Both the position numbers and the translations under genes were made by a program. 20,053 bases of DNA from a virus, in the IMG/VR virus record IMGVR_UViG_3300013094_002250, positions 1 to 20,053 of that record; one strand, given 5' to 3'. Under the pieces are notes generated by a model that worked only from the letters and a program-made list of their open reading frames with translations, had not been told where the DNA came from and did no database searches. Shown here in pieces: positions 6,300-13,836 of this stretch. Position 1 is the stretch's first letter. The number at the start of each line of letters is the position of its first letter.

Positions 6300-6489
6300 G
6301 TGTTTTACGCTCTCTGAATGCTAGTTCTTCTTTAAGTTTAACAATATCGTCTTTAATATGCAACCGTTGTTTTTTCAACTTGTTTAATAGTTCATCCTGA
6401 AATGCGCCTGTGCTTTCCAAACCATCAATCTTTTTATCAAGTTTGGCATGCTCATCTTCTAAATGTTTAATACGTGCTGGGATTGTCAT
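6292..6489 (-). CDS. DUF465/YdcH-like coiled-coil protein (65 aa)
   Basis: The sequence has the DUF465 pattern, HxxLDxxIxxLE followed by LKKQRLHIKDDIVKL: two helices forming a hairpin coiled coil (LEDEHAKLDKKIDGLESTG; FQDELLNKLKKQRLHIKDDI). The length matches the family's usual 60-75 residues. The cellular function of the family is not established. The start overlaps the transglycosylase stop (ATGA at 6486-6489) and is preceded by GGAGGCAGA. The stop overlaps the next gene by 8 bases. It may be a scaffold or partner in this gene unit. Confidence 0.75.
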   Translation of the reverse strand: MTIPARIKHLEDEHAKLDKKIDGLESTGAFQDELLNKLKKQRLHIKDDIVKLKEELAFRERKTHG

Positions 6490-8036
6490 TCTGCCTCCAA
6501 TGCGTCTAGTTTTGATTCGTCTAATCCAGAATCATCAATATGATGTTCTTCAACTTCTTCACTGCCTTCTACTTCAAATAACTGATCAAACATAGCATTA
6601 CCATTAATAGCCTTTTTGCCTTTAAATCCACGTGTGCCAATAATCTCGGTCCAGTATGTACTGTAGGATTCGATTAAGTCCAAGGCCTTTTGTTTGTCTG
6701 TTTCGGCAAAGATAGCTTCTACCAGATGCTCAAAGTATTCTCCACCTGGGCCCGAGCTACGCATCATAGCAGGGTGAGCACCAGCATCAAAGCGACGATT
6801 GGCTTCTTGTACGGCAGTCAAATGCATCCATACATTATGTCCCATTAGTAGAGCATAGCTAAAGCTGTCCCAACTTGTTTTGCCTTCTTTACCGTTTTTA
6901 TTAAGGTCGCCCGGTTTGTAAATGCACACATCCTTCATCTTCATCATGTCGCTTAATGGACTATCTTCCCAACGTGGGTAAATGCCATCGGCTACAACTC
7001 CGTCTGACCATTTTCGTGTGTCTGTTGCGTATTTTTTGTCATCTGCACTAGGCGCCATGCGGTATGACCATTTACCGTTGTCAGGAAATACGTTCTCGAA
7101 GTAGACTTGGCCGTTGGCAGTTGCCAAAAACGGACTAGCGCAATCAAAGCTAATAGTGAAACTAGGATTGACATATTTTCTAATGTTCCTTTGTATAACT
7201 GTGAGCAAGACTGCCCACTCTAGTTTACTTGTGCCCAAGAAGTGCATCCAATCATGCCGACCTTCTTGTAGCAAGTTATCGTGACGTAGAGTAACTAATC
7301 GCTTAAGGATTAAGTGTACGTCACACATGTTCTGGCCTCCCATAGCCCAACCATTGAAGTGTGTATCTGGATACTTTGCAGGATCACAGTAGTCCTTCAT
7401 AGTTTCATACCAACGATCTGCGTCGGGGTGATTAGCACCTTGTAATACGTTAAGGATCTTAACCCCGCCATTAGCAACACCCTTGCGGTGTTTCATGAAG
7501 TATTCGTTGTTAAACTTTGTAGCATCTACAGCTTCTTCTAAAGTTTTAATACCACACTTGGCACTAGCGTTTTTATCATGTATAACCCAAGTTGGAATAT
7601 CAAGGGTCATACCATAGTCAGCGATGCCGTCCAGCCAAGCTAAAACTTGTTCACGTTTTTTCTGGGCCTTCGGGCAACCTGAGCCGGCCTTCCAATCGCC
7701 TTCCCATAATCCTTTAGCAATCTGGAATCCACCAGAGTCACCAAGCATTAGTGTGTTGGGATCGCGATTGCGTACCATATCCTCTGACCAGTCCTGCTTA
7801 TTAAGGTCAAGGTTTGCGTGGCCGCCGGAGTAAAGCGACCACTTATATGGGAACAATGCTTTCTGGTCATTTAGCCAGTTCATCTGTTCCATATCTGTTA
7901 AGCCCTGCGGAAAACGTGCAGGATCTACATATTCTTCGTTACGTTGTTTGCCTATAAAGGTAGCATAAAAGCCACTGATCGCTGGTAAGAACACAGCATA
8001 GTCTGATTGTTTAGCAGTTAAGTTATCTTGGGTCAT
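6486..8036 (-). CDS. dpdA: Guanine transglycosylase-like protein, DpdA/Tgt family (516 aa)
   Basis: The protein follows the tRNA-guanine transglycosylase barrel: MLGDSGGFQIAKG with general Asp D100 in DSGGFQ, TLDIPTW (about 144-150), ILNVLQG (194-200), GWAMGGQ (229-235), HFLGTSK (265-271), and ISFDCASPFLATANGQVYF with the nucleophile D298 in FDC, aligning with FDCVxPTRxxRNG of bacterial Tgt. The C-terminal C-x-C-x2-C zinc site of bacterial Tgt is not visible, and a long insert and tail (residues 320-516) differ from tRNA enzymes. In phages such proteins (DpdA) exchange guanine in DNA for a 7-deazaguanine such as preQ0, which resists host restriction. The linked QueD-like and radical SAM genes support this. 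There is no clear ribosome site; it starts 4 bases after the sulfotransferase stop, so coupling is likely. A tRNA target remains possible. Confidence 0.85.
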   Translation of the reverse strand: MTQDNLTAKQSDYAVFLPAISGFYATFIGKQRNEEYVDPARFPQGLTDMEQMNWLNDQKALFPYKWSLYSGGHANLDLNKQDWSEDMVRNRDPNTLMLGDSGGFQIAKGLWEGDWKAGSGCPKAQKKREQVLAWLDGIADYGMTLDIPTWVIHDKNASAKCGIKTLEEAVDATKFNNEYFMKHRKGVANGGVKILNVLQGANHPDADRWYETMKDYCDPAKYPDTHFNGWAMGGQNMCDVHLILKRLVTLRHDNLLQEGRHDWMHFLGTSKLEWAVLLTVIQRNIRKYVNPSFTISFDCASPFLATANGQVYFENVFPDNGKWSYRMAPSADDKKYATDTRKWSDGVVADGIYPRWEDSPLSDMMKMKDVCIYKPGDLNKNGKEGKTSWDSFSYALLMGHNVWMHLTAVQEANRRFDAGAHPAMMRSSGPGGEYFEHLVEAIFAETDKQKALDLIESYSTYWTEIIGTRGFKGKKAINGNAMFDQLFEVEGSEEVEEHHIDDSGLDESKLDALEAE

Positions 8037-8040
8037 TGTA

Positions 8041-8709
8041 TTATTCGTAAAATGTTACACTATTGATTAAAGCATAATCACGACTGTATGCTTGTTTAAA
8101 TACTTCAAAGTATTTAGGTCTGCTGAGTAAATCCCGCCAAATATTTTTTGATTGATTAATAGCATCAACATTTGGTTGCACTTCTTGTTCGTTAACTGGT
8201 GCTGGCGGTGTAGTACTAGTAAATCCATGACTGTCAAAAAACCGTTTCATTTTTGTTGAAAGGTCGTTGTCGCACCAAAAGTACACAGCATGAGTTAAAT
8301 CTAATCCATCAATAAAGTTATATTGCGGAGTAGTATGCTCATCGGTTAAAAAGTATTCAAAGTTTTCAAACACAGAATCTATAGTGTTTTCGGCTACAGC
8401 AGTAGGCAAACCATCTGCCATTGGGCATTGTGATAACCAACGCTGTACTGGATCTCTAACTATGATAACAGGAGTTAGTCCTTTAGAATCTTCTGTGGTA
8501 AAGTTATGTGAATCCCAGCGATCATTTAAGTTTGTACCTAAATCACTGATATACTTACGCATCCACATACTAGCACACTTAGGTGTATTATAGTAAGTTA
8601 ATCCACGTGAACGATTGATCAGTCCCTGTCCATAAACATGACTACTAGTCCAAGTTGCTCCAGGAAAAAACTTATCCACGATGTATGCCCGACAGTTGCT
8701 TGCTACCAT
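8041..8709 (-). CDS. Sulfotransferase-like protein, copy 2 (222 aa)
   Basis: It has the two PAPS-binding signs of sulfotransferases: TPKCASMWMRK (42-52) in the 5'-phosphosulfate loop position and VIIVRDPVQRWLSQC (81-95) in the 3'-phosphate position. It shares more with its upstream neighbour: TDEHTTPQYNFI against FDEHTARQVYFI, and at the C-terminus PKYFEVFKQAYSRDYALI against PMYLEKIKKFYHLDYRVI. The pair looks like a tandem duplication. Known enzymes move a sulfuryl group from PAPS to hydroxyls or amines of carbohydrates, proteins or small molecules; the target here is unknown. It overlaps copy 1 by 38 bases and precedes the transglycosylase by 4. The start at 8709 has only a weak ribosome site; a GTG about 11 codons on is an alternative. 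Confidence 0.75.
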   Translation of the reverse strand: MVASNCRAYIVDKFFPGATWTSSHVYGQGLINRSRGLTYYNTPKCASMWMRKYISDLGTNLNDRWDSHNFTTEDSKGLTPVIIVRDPVQRWLSQCPMADGLPTAVAENTIDSVFENFEYFLTDEHTTPQYNFIDGLDLTHAVYFWCDNDLSTKMKRFFDSHGFTSTTPPAPVNEQEVQPNVDAINQSKNIWRDLLSRPKYFEVFKQAYSRDYALINSVTFYE

Positions 8710-9322
8710 ACAGTCTAACTGACCATATTACTCTGTAGTCAAGATGATAAAACTTTTTAATCTTTTCAAGATACATAGGATTATCTAATAGTGTTCTAAA
8801 GAAAGTTGCATATTTTTTTCTAACGGGATTACCAATGGTAGTATGTTGATAAACACGGTTAGTGTAATCTACATCAGCATAGCCTTGTTCCTTTAACCAA
8901 CTGGTAAAGTTTGCCCTGTAAGAATCGTCTGCCATCATAAAAGTACAACGATTTGGGTCAATGTTTCTGATAAAATATACTTGTCTTGCAGTATGCTCAT
9001 CAAACTCAACTTGTTCCATAATAAAATCAATGAATGATTTATTAAAATCATCAAGATCAAAGTCGGGATGATACAGTGAAAAATATTCTGCAATACCGCT
9101 TACCCACCGTTCTACAGGATCACGTAATACAATCAAAGAATGATAGTTTGTTAAATGGTCTAAGTGATAGTTTTTAACCACCCACCCTAGTTCTTCTAAG
9201 TTGGGTTTAGTCCAACTGCTGGCATTCTTAGAAATGTTTACATACATTAGATCATTTGTAGGAGCAATCCAACAAGTTCCTAATGTATGATTCTTTGGCT
9301 GCCAGGGTTGATGAAATAGCAT
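8672..9322 (-). CDS. Sulfotransferase-like protein, copy 1 (216 aa)
   Basis: YVNISKNASSWTK (27-39) fits the 5'-phosphosulfate loop, but with Asn/Ala in place of the usual Thr/Gly. SLIVLRDPVERWVSGIAEY (62-80) fits the 3'-phosphate site of Sulfotransfer_2-type proteins. FDEHTARQVYFI and the C-terminal DNPMYLEKIKKFYHLDYRVI recur in copy 2 just downstream. The ATG shares one base with the clamp stop (TAATG), so it should be made with the sliding clamp and the transglycosylase. It is short for the family (usually 250-300 residues), like many phage and marine bacterial relatives. The acceptor is unknown. Confidence 0.75.
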   Translation of the reverse strand: MLFHQPWQPKNHTLGTCWIAPTNDLMYVNISKNASSWTKPNLEELGWVVKNYHLDHLTNYHSLIVLRDPVERWVSGIAEYFSLYHPDFDLDDFNKSFIDFIMEQVEFDEHTARQVYFIRNIDPNRCTFMMADDSYRANFTSWLKEQGYADVDYTNRVYQHTTIGNPVRKKYATFFRTLLDNPMYLEKIKKFYHLDYRVIWSVRLYGSKQLSGIHRG

Positions 9323-10056
9323 TACTTAGTTTGTGCTGGTAGTTTGTAGTAGTAAGTTGCAAGTCCAGAGTCAACGGTAATCTCTGCAACACCGTCGTCG
9401 CTAATCTTAAATGTCTTGTCGCCCGGCAAGCTAAGGATTGAGTTCACTACTGCAACTGGCCAGTTTAACTGTTTAGTCAACGTACCCGATGTTGTAGCAA
9501 ATGTAAATGATCCTGCGTGGCTACTAGAATCACCAAAGAAAAACTTTAGTTCGCCATTTTCTGTTTTGCTTGAAAACACAGTAGCGTCGGAGTGTGCCAT
9601 TGCTTGAAACTTTAACTTTTGAATGCTTAGTGCTGTAGGATTAACTTCTACTGCCCACTTAACTGGTTTCATATTAACGTTCTTAAGTTGATCGTTAATA
9701 ACGCTTGTGCTCATAAAGCGATAGTTGTTCTTAAAGTCGCCTGTTTTGTTTTCAAACTGGATGCTAGCTGGCACATCATTGCCTTCTGCATCTTTTTGTG
9801 TTTGAACAGTAATCTTAGCATCTTCCTTGTATTCAGGAATGTTAAGGATAGTATTCAAACGATCCAAGTTAGGCATACCAAATACGCCTTCAAAGCCGGC
9901 AACCGGTGCTTTGAAATCTGCGTTCAAAATAACAGTTTTAGTCTGCTGATCAAATGCGTTGATTGCGGTACTGGTTTTAGTTCCAGTAATCTTAATCATA
10001 TTAATAACGCCTAAGCCATAAGTGTGTTGTACAATATCTTTTAAATAATCAAACAT
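9322..10056 (-). CDS. 45: DNA polymerase sliding clamp, T4 gp45-like (244 aa)
   Basis: Length and order match T4 gp45 (228 aa). An N-terminal segment precedes INMIKITGTKTSTAINAF. The inter-strand motif GMPNLDRLNTILNIPEYKED parallels the gp45 segment YDLNGFLGILSLV. A second repeat follows (VEVNPTALSIQKLKFQAMA), then FFFGDSSSHAGSFTFATT and a C-terminal YYYKLPAQTK strand. Clamps form a trimeric ring that tethers the polymerase and, in T4, activates late transcription. The polymerase at 11057-13717 ends in a matching clamp-binding peptide. The ATG at 10056 follows CGGAGAAAACT, a good ribosome site, so the internal Met20 is not the start. It has its own upstream promoter (10078-10106) in the 46-base gap. 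Confidence 0.85.
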   Translation of the reverse strand: MFDYLKDIVQHTYGLGVINMIKITGTKTSTAINAFDQQTKTVILNADFKAPVAGFEGVFGMPNLDRLNTILNIPEYKEDAKITVQTQKDAEGNDVPASIQFENKTGDFKNNYRFMSTSVINDQLKNVNMKPVKWAVEVNPTALSIQKLKFQAMAHSDATVFSSKTENGELKFFFGDSSSHAGSFTFATTSGTLTKQLNWPVAVVNSILSLPGDKTFKISDDGVAEITVDSGLATYYYKLPAQTK

Positions 10057-10077
10057 AGTTTTCTCCGTAATAGTAGT

Positions 10078-10106
10078 AGTGTATAGGTTTATTTAGAAAA
10101 AGTCAA
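10078..10106 (-). promoter_or_regulatory. Promoter upstream of the sliding clamp gene
   Basis: In the short gap before the clamp the minus strand has TTGACT (10106-10101) and, 17 bases on, TACACT (10083-10078), or TATACA at 15 bases: a sigma70-like -35/-10 pair. CTAAATAA lies between them (CTAAATA at 10096-10090) and resembles the T4-type late promoter box TATAAATA. The TTGA overlaps the methyltransferase stop. The 46-base gap is unusually long for this window, which supports a regulatory role. Confidence 0.5.
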
Positions 10107-11053
10107 GGAGCGATATCTTTTATTTCGCCCAATACTTGATCGGCTTTAACCGTAGTAAGCCGACCAGTTTTACGAACTTCAATCCAGCTAACAGTTGTGC
10201 CTTCTCCACGTATGTCTCGTTCATATACAATGCTATATCCAAGACTTTCGCACATGGGCAACAACATACTTTTTGGAATATAACTCATCCAGCGATTGTC
10301 AGCATATCCAGCACATTCCGGTATGTCGCCATTGTTGTAACTAAACATAAAGGTACCGCCGGGACGTAGTAAATCTCGGACTGATTTTAAATATTCTTTT
10401 ACTGTATCTAAGCTACGATAATTCAAATAGTTCCAGCAAAATACAAAGTTCATCTGCCCTTGTGGTAACTCTGACATATCCTGATCTTTAATCAAATATG
10501 GTCTAATTCTATTTTGATAATCTGTATTAAATTTTGATACAGTAGAATCAATAAACTCTCTGTAATGGTCAACTATGTATAGCGGATCGCTCGCTACCAA
10601 ATGTGGTGTCCATTCTCCATCTCTGCAACCAATCTCCAGTGCAGGATATTCCCAAGAAGTATACAGTTGTATTCTGCCTAATATTTCCTTGAGAACCAAA
10701 TCAGATAAATCCATTACACGAACATTGCGAATAATACTAGTAGCTTCGGCATCTACACGTATTTCAAGGCTGTAGTTTTCACTAAAGAACTTAGTACCTT
10801 CATTCATTATTTCATGATCTATAACATTGATAACCAGATCAAACTGTTTTTTATTTTCGTTAAATCTTTCTTGTACCTGATGAACATCCGTGATTAGATT
10901 TTCTAACATAACTCGGTGATCTGCATCTCCGCGCTCTTCGACTATAGAAACAAGTTTAGCTTGCAAATGATCAAGTTCATTTCCTACGGGTCTAGGATCG
11001 TAAGCCTGTGTTAGTTGTTCTCGAAGATTTACTAGTTCTGTTAGCTTTTTCAT
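10103..11053 (-). CDS. Class I SAM-dependent methyltransferase-like protein with N-terminal helices (316 aa)
   Basis: Residues 1-90 are long charged helices (coiled-coil-like; VNLREQLTQAYDPRPVGN, QVQERFNENKKQFDLVINVI). From about 137 a Rossmann methyltransferase core begins: PALEIGCRDGEWTPHLV (motif I, ExGxxxG-like, 137-153), DPLYIVDHYREF (motif II acidic loop, 156-167), MNFVFCWNYLNY (motif IV-like) and LLRPGGTFMFSYNNGDIPEC (post-motif region). The pattern is typical of small-molecule, tRNA or wobble-type methyltransferases. There is no DPPY/NPPY motif of DNA adenine or N4-cytosine enzymes and no PCQ motif of 5mC enzymes. It starts 3 bases after the polymerase stop, an unusual place between polymerase and clamp. 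The target is unknown. Confidence 0.75.
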   Translation of the reverse strand: MKKLTELVNLREQLTQAYDPRPVGNELDHLQAKLVSIVEERGDADHRVMLENLITDVHQVQERFNENKKQFDLVINVIDHEIMNEGTKFFSENYSLEIRVDAEATSIIRNVRVMDLSDLVLKEILGRIQLYTSWEYPALEIGCRDGEWTPHLVASDPLYIVDHYREFIDSTVSKFNTDYQNRIRPYLIKDQDMSELPQGQMNFVFCWNYLNYRSLDTVKEYLKSVRDLLRPGGTFMFSYNNGDIPECAGYADNRWMSYIPKSMLLPMCESLGYSIVYERDIRGEGTTVSWIEVRKTGRLTTVKADQVLGEIKDIAP

Positions 11054-11056
11054 AAG

Positions 11057-13717
11057 TTACTCAAAAGTAAATAAATCGTCAAAAGTTGTTTTAATATCTG
11101 TGCTTTCTGCAATCCGCCACTCTAGCACACCTAGTAAGTTTTCTACCTTTTGATCAACAATAGTTGATTCCATTGTTGAATCGTCAAATGGCAAGTCTTT
11201 AAACCATTGCGGAATATGACTTTCGTCTGTTGGGTAGCCTACACTAGTATATCCCACTGGATTGTCTTTGAGTTTACATACAACAGTTTTCATACCGTCT
11301 ACAATAGTAGTTGAGTAGTTGTCGCCATGCATACGCTTAAGGTTATTCCAGTTCATTGCGGCACGAACGTGACCGGGCATGTTGGCTTTGCCTAGGCGTG
11401 CTTCTTCTGCGGCATACTTAGTCAAGTTGTTTACACGCTTAGGTGTACCCTTTTCCCAAGCCGGACGTTCAGCAAACTTCAACTTGAACTCTTTGACTTT
11501 GGCAATAATAGCTTCCTTCTCAGCGCCAGTTAGGACATCCATTAGCAGTTCGCTTAAGAACTCTTGTACAATCTTAGGTGTATCACTACGCTTTAGGTCT
11601 AGGCCCATAGCTTTCATCTTACCCGGTTTTCCGTGTGTGTCTAAACGCACACCTTCCATGTCGTAGATTAATACTCCATAGCGTTTTTTCTTAATGAATA
11701 GGCCCTTACTAGCAATAAGCTCACGTCCGCCTTTGATAATGGCGCCCATTTCACGTGGACAATGACAAGCACGTTCCATAAACGCAGGGAACGAGTCATT
11801 TACGCTCTCGGCAATAGTATCGTATAACTGTACACAGATTTCTCTGTTCCACTCCATGTTACCTTTAGCTACTTCCTCTTTGATTTGCGGCCACGCTGAG
11901 AAATAGACCGAGTCCGTATCGCCATAGATGATTGCGGCGCCGACGTGGTTGTAGTCGCCCGTAATAGCTTCGTTGACATGGCTGTCCATGTGTTTGGCAA
12001 TGATACGCCCAGTAAGTGTCGTGCTCTGGCCAATGCGCTGGTCAAAGAAGCGGCAACCCGGATTGAGGATCGCCCCATATAGCGAATTGAGGTTAATCTT
12101 TTTAACGAGCTGTCTTTTGTCCCAGAACGCTGTATCTTCCTTAGATGTTGCGGTTTTCTTTTTAGCTTGCATTTCTTTACGTTCGGCATACCATCTCTCC
12201 AATAACCCGGGAATAATACCCTTTGTGTCATATTTAAATATTGTACCGTTAGCACTGAACGTCCATGGCTGGCGACTGTCAAATATCAAACGCCATACAT
12301 CCTTTGCCGACATTACATCACTGCTTCCATCTTCCCAGTCTATGGTAATCTCTGTACCTATATCACCATTCATTACCGCTTGATATTCTAGTGTACCAAA
12401 CATGTTTTCCCAAGCATCAGCAAAACTAGCACCGCTATCCATCTTTTCACGGATGTAGTGGTCTGTCATTACTGGACGGAGTTGCCCGACGATTGTTTCT
12501 GGCCCCATGTTAAGAGCACGGATCGCTGAGGGGTAGAGCGAGTTAATGTCGATTGCGCCAACATATTCGTGCATTCCTTTTTTGGGGAAAGCAACGTAGG
12601 CACCTGCCGCTTGCGTATTTCCTTGGTCATCTCTAGATCTCCTGTTAGGCACAACCATACCACGGCTGTGTGCTTCGTTAATAATAGCTTGTTCTGTAAC
12701 AGCCACAGCACCCATAGTGGTCTGTAGCAATACTGTATTATCGTGTGCAAGTTCGTTAGCTAGATCTAGGAAGCGTAACTTCTTATCTAGTTTAGCCAAC
12801 AACAAGGTATCTTGTCTATTATAGTCAATAAACTTTTCAAATTCTTTATTGTACAGTTGGTCCAGCGTACCTTCGTATGCTAACTTACTACCGACTTCTT
12901 CGTACTCGCCGATAGCATCCAAGGAGTAGCTATGACGTTCTTCGTATGTGTATTTGCGATACAGTTGCATGTAGTCTAGGTGTACACGACCAATCAAGTC
13001 AAATGTAAGTTGTTCTGCACCAAAGCGTTCAAACATACGTTGCTTGGGCATTTGTCCCCACAAGCATAGTCTACGTGTGTCATCTTTACTTAATACACGA
13101 GTAATACGCATAGTGGTATAGGGAATATCAAAACCTTCTGAGTTCCAACCTGATAAAATATCTGCATCTTCGATCAAGTCTAAGAACGTGTTAAGCATAT
13201 CTTCTTCACGTTCAAATAAGAAACAGTTGTCAAACTTTTTACAAATCTCTTCGGCGGTTTCCCAACTATAACTCTTAGGCGGCACAACTAACGTGACCAT
13301 CTTGTCCATCCAGTCTAAGTAGACAGAGATACTAGTAATAGGATTAAAGGGATCTTCGGGTTTACTGTAGCCTCGTTCTGGGTCGAAATCGACCTCAATA
13401 TCGAAAAAGGCTGTTTGTAGTTTTGGCGACATAGCACCTAGATAATGTTCTTCTAAGCAACGGAAAATAGGATTAATATCCGACTCCCATAGGCGCTTGC
13501 CCGAGTTTACTCGTTGTTCTTTATGGAACTCTTTACCGTTACGTGTACTAAAGCGTGACACGGGTGTGTCGTAGATAGTGCGGAACTTGCCGCGGGGATC
13601 ATCATAGTAAAATACATAGTTAGCGGGATATTCTTTGTATACCCGTTCGCCATCAACTCGTTCTACTACGTGAATTCTGTCTTTGTCTCTATCAAAGAGA
13701 GCGTCAATGTAACTCAT
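11057..13717 (-). CDS. 43: Family B DNA polymerase, T4 gp43-like (886 aa)
   Basis: Full-length replicative polymerase with proofreading. Exonuclease motifs: FFDIEVDF (D106, E108), GWNSEGFDIPY (D197) and YNRQDTLLLAK (Y299, D303). Polymerase motifs: A, DINSLYPSAIR (D390); B, KKINLNSLYGA (540-549); C, YGDTDSVYF (D600, D602); then FIKKKRYGVLIYDMEG. The C-terminus IKTTFDDLFTFE resembles the T4/RB69 clamp-binding tail SLFDMFDF, which fits the gp45-like clamp downstream. Start choice: ATG 13717 (MSYIDALFDRDKDR) lies three bases after GGAGAAAT, whereas a start 10 codons up has no ribosome site. Length (886) is close to T4 gp43 (898). The start overlaps the stop of an upstream micro-ORF (ATGA). Clamp-loader genes 44/62 and regA, next to it in T4, are not in this window. 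Confidence 0.97.
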   Translation of the reverse strand: MSYIDALFDRDKDRIHVVERVDGERVYKEYPANYVFYYDDPRGKFRTIYDTPVSRFSTRNGKEFHKEQRVNSGKRLWESDINPIFRCLEEHYLGAMSPKLQTAFFDIEVDFDPERGYSKPEDPFNPITSISVYLDWMDKMVTLVVPPKSYSWETAEEICKKFDNCFLFEREEDMLNTFLDLIEDADILSGWNSEGFDIPYTTMRITRVLSKDDTRRLCLWGQMPKQRMFERFGAEQLTFDLIGRVHLDYMQLYRKYTYEERHSYSLDAIGEYEEVGSKLAYEGTLDQLYNKEFEKFIDYNRQDTLLLAKLDKKLRFLDLANELAHDNTVLLQTTMGAVAVTEQAIINEAHSRGMVVPNRRSRDDQGNTQAAGAYVAFPKKGMHEYVGAIDINSLYPSAIRALNMGPETIVGQLRPVMTDHYIREKMDSGASFADAWENMFGTLEYQAVMNGDIGTEITIDWEDGSSDVMSAKDVWRLIFDSRQPWTFSANGTIFKYDTKGIIPGLLERWYAERKEMQAKKKTATSKEDTAFWDKRQLVKKINLNSLYGAILNPGCRFFDQRIGQSTTLTGRIIAKHMDSHVNEAITGDYNHVGAAIIYGDTDSVYFSAWPQIKEEVAKGNMEWNREICVQLYDTIAESVNDSFPAFMERACHCPREMGAIIKGGRELIASKGLFIKKKRYGVLIYDMEGVRLDTHGKPGKMKAMGLDLKRSDTPKIVQEFLSELLMDVLTGAEKEAIIAKVKEFKLKFAERPAWEKGTPKRVNNLTKYAAEEARLGKANMPGHVRAAMNWNNLKRMHGDNYSTTIVDGMKTVVCKLKDNPVGYTSVGYPTDESHIPQWFKDLPFDDSTMESTIVDQKVENLLGVLEWRIAESTDIKTTFDDLFTFE

Positions 13718-13836
13718 ATTTCTCCAAATGCCACTTTTAGCTGGCACAACTCTGCTTGTTCTTTAAGTGAACGACTCTTAATAATATTTACTCCTAGTAG
13801 TATAGCAGTTAAATATTCGTATGTCAAACTATTCAA
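13714..13836 (-). CDS. Candidate micro-ORF upstream of DNA polymerase (40 aa)
   Basis: The reading frame ending in TGA at 13714-13716 overlaps the polymerase ATG by four bases (ATGA), the junction type used by many real genes here. It runs back through the 100-base intergenic space as protein-like sequence (YLTAILLGVNIIKSRS then LKEQAELCQLKVAFGEI) and could start at TTG 13836, which has AAGGA eight bases upstream. That start lies antisense inside the first bases of the plus-strand SGNH gene. The alternative is the tail of a longer gene whose front was lost when the SGNH gene arrived. No family is recognised; small N-terminal hydrophobic segment, amphipathic C-terminal helix. Confidence 0.35.
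   Translation of the reverse strand: MNSLTYEYLTAILLGVNIIKSRSLKEQAELCQLKVAFGEI

Noticed and set aside
11869-12383. Two long frames (137 and 136 residues) opposite or shifted inside DNA polymerase
   Set aside because: They fall inside the polymerase catalytic region, whose motifs are intact, and show no protein-like pattern or start signal.
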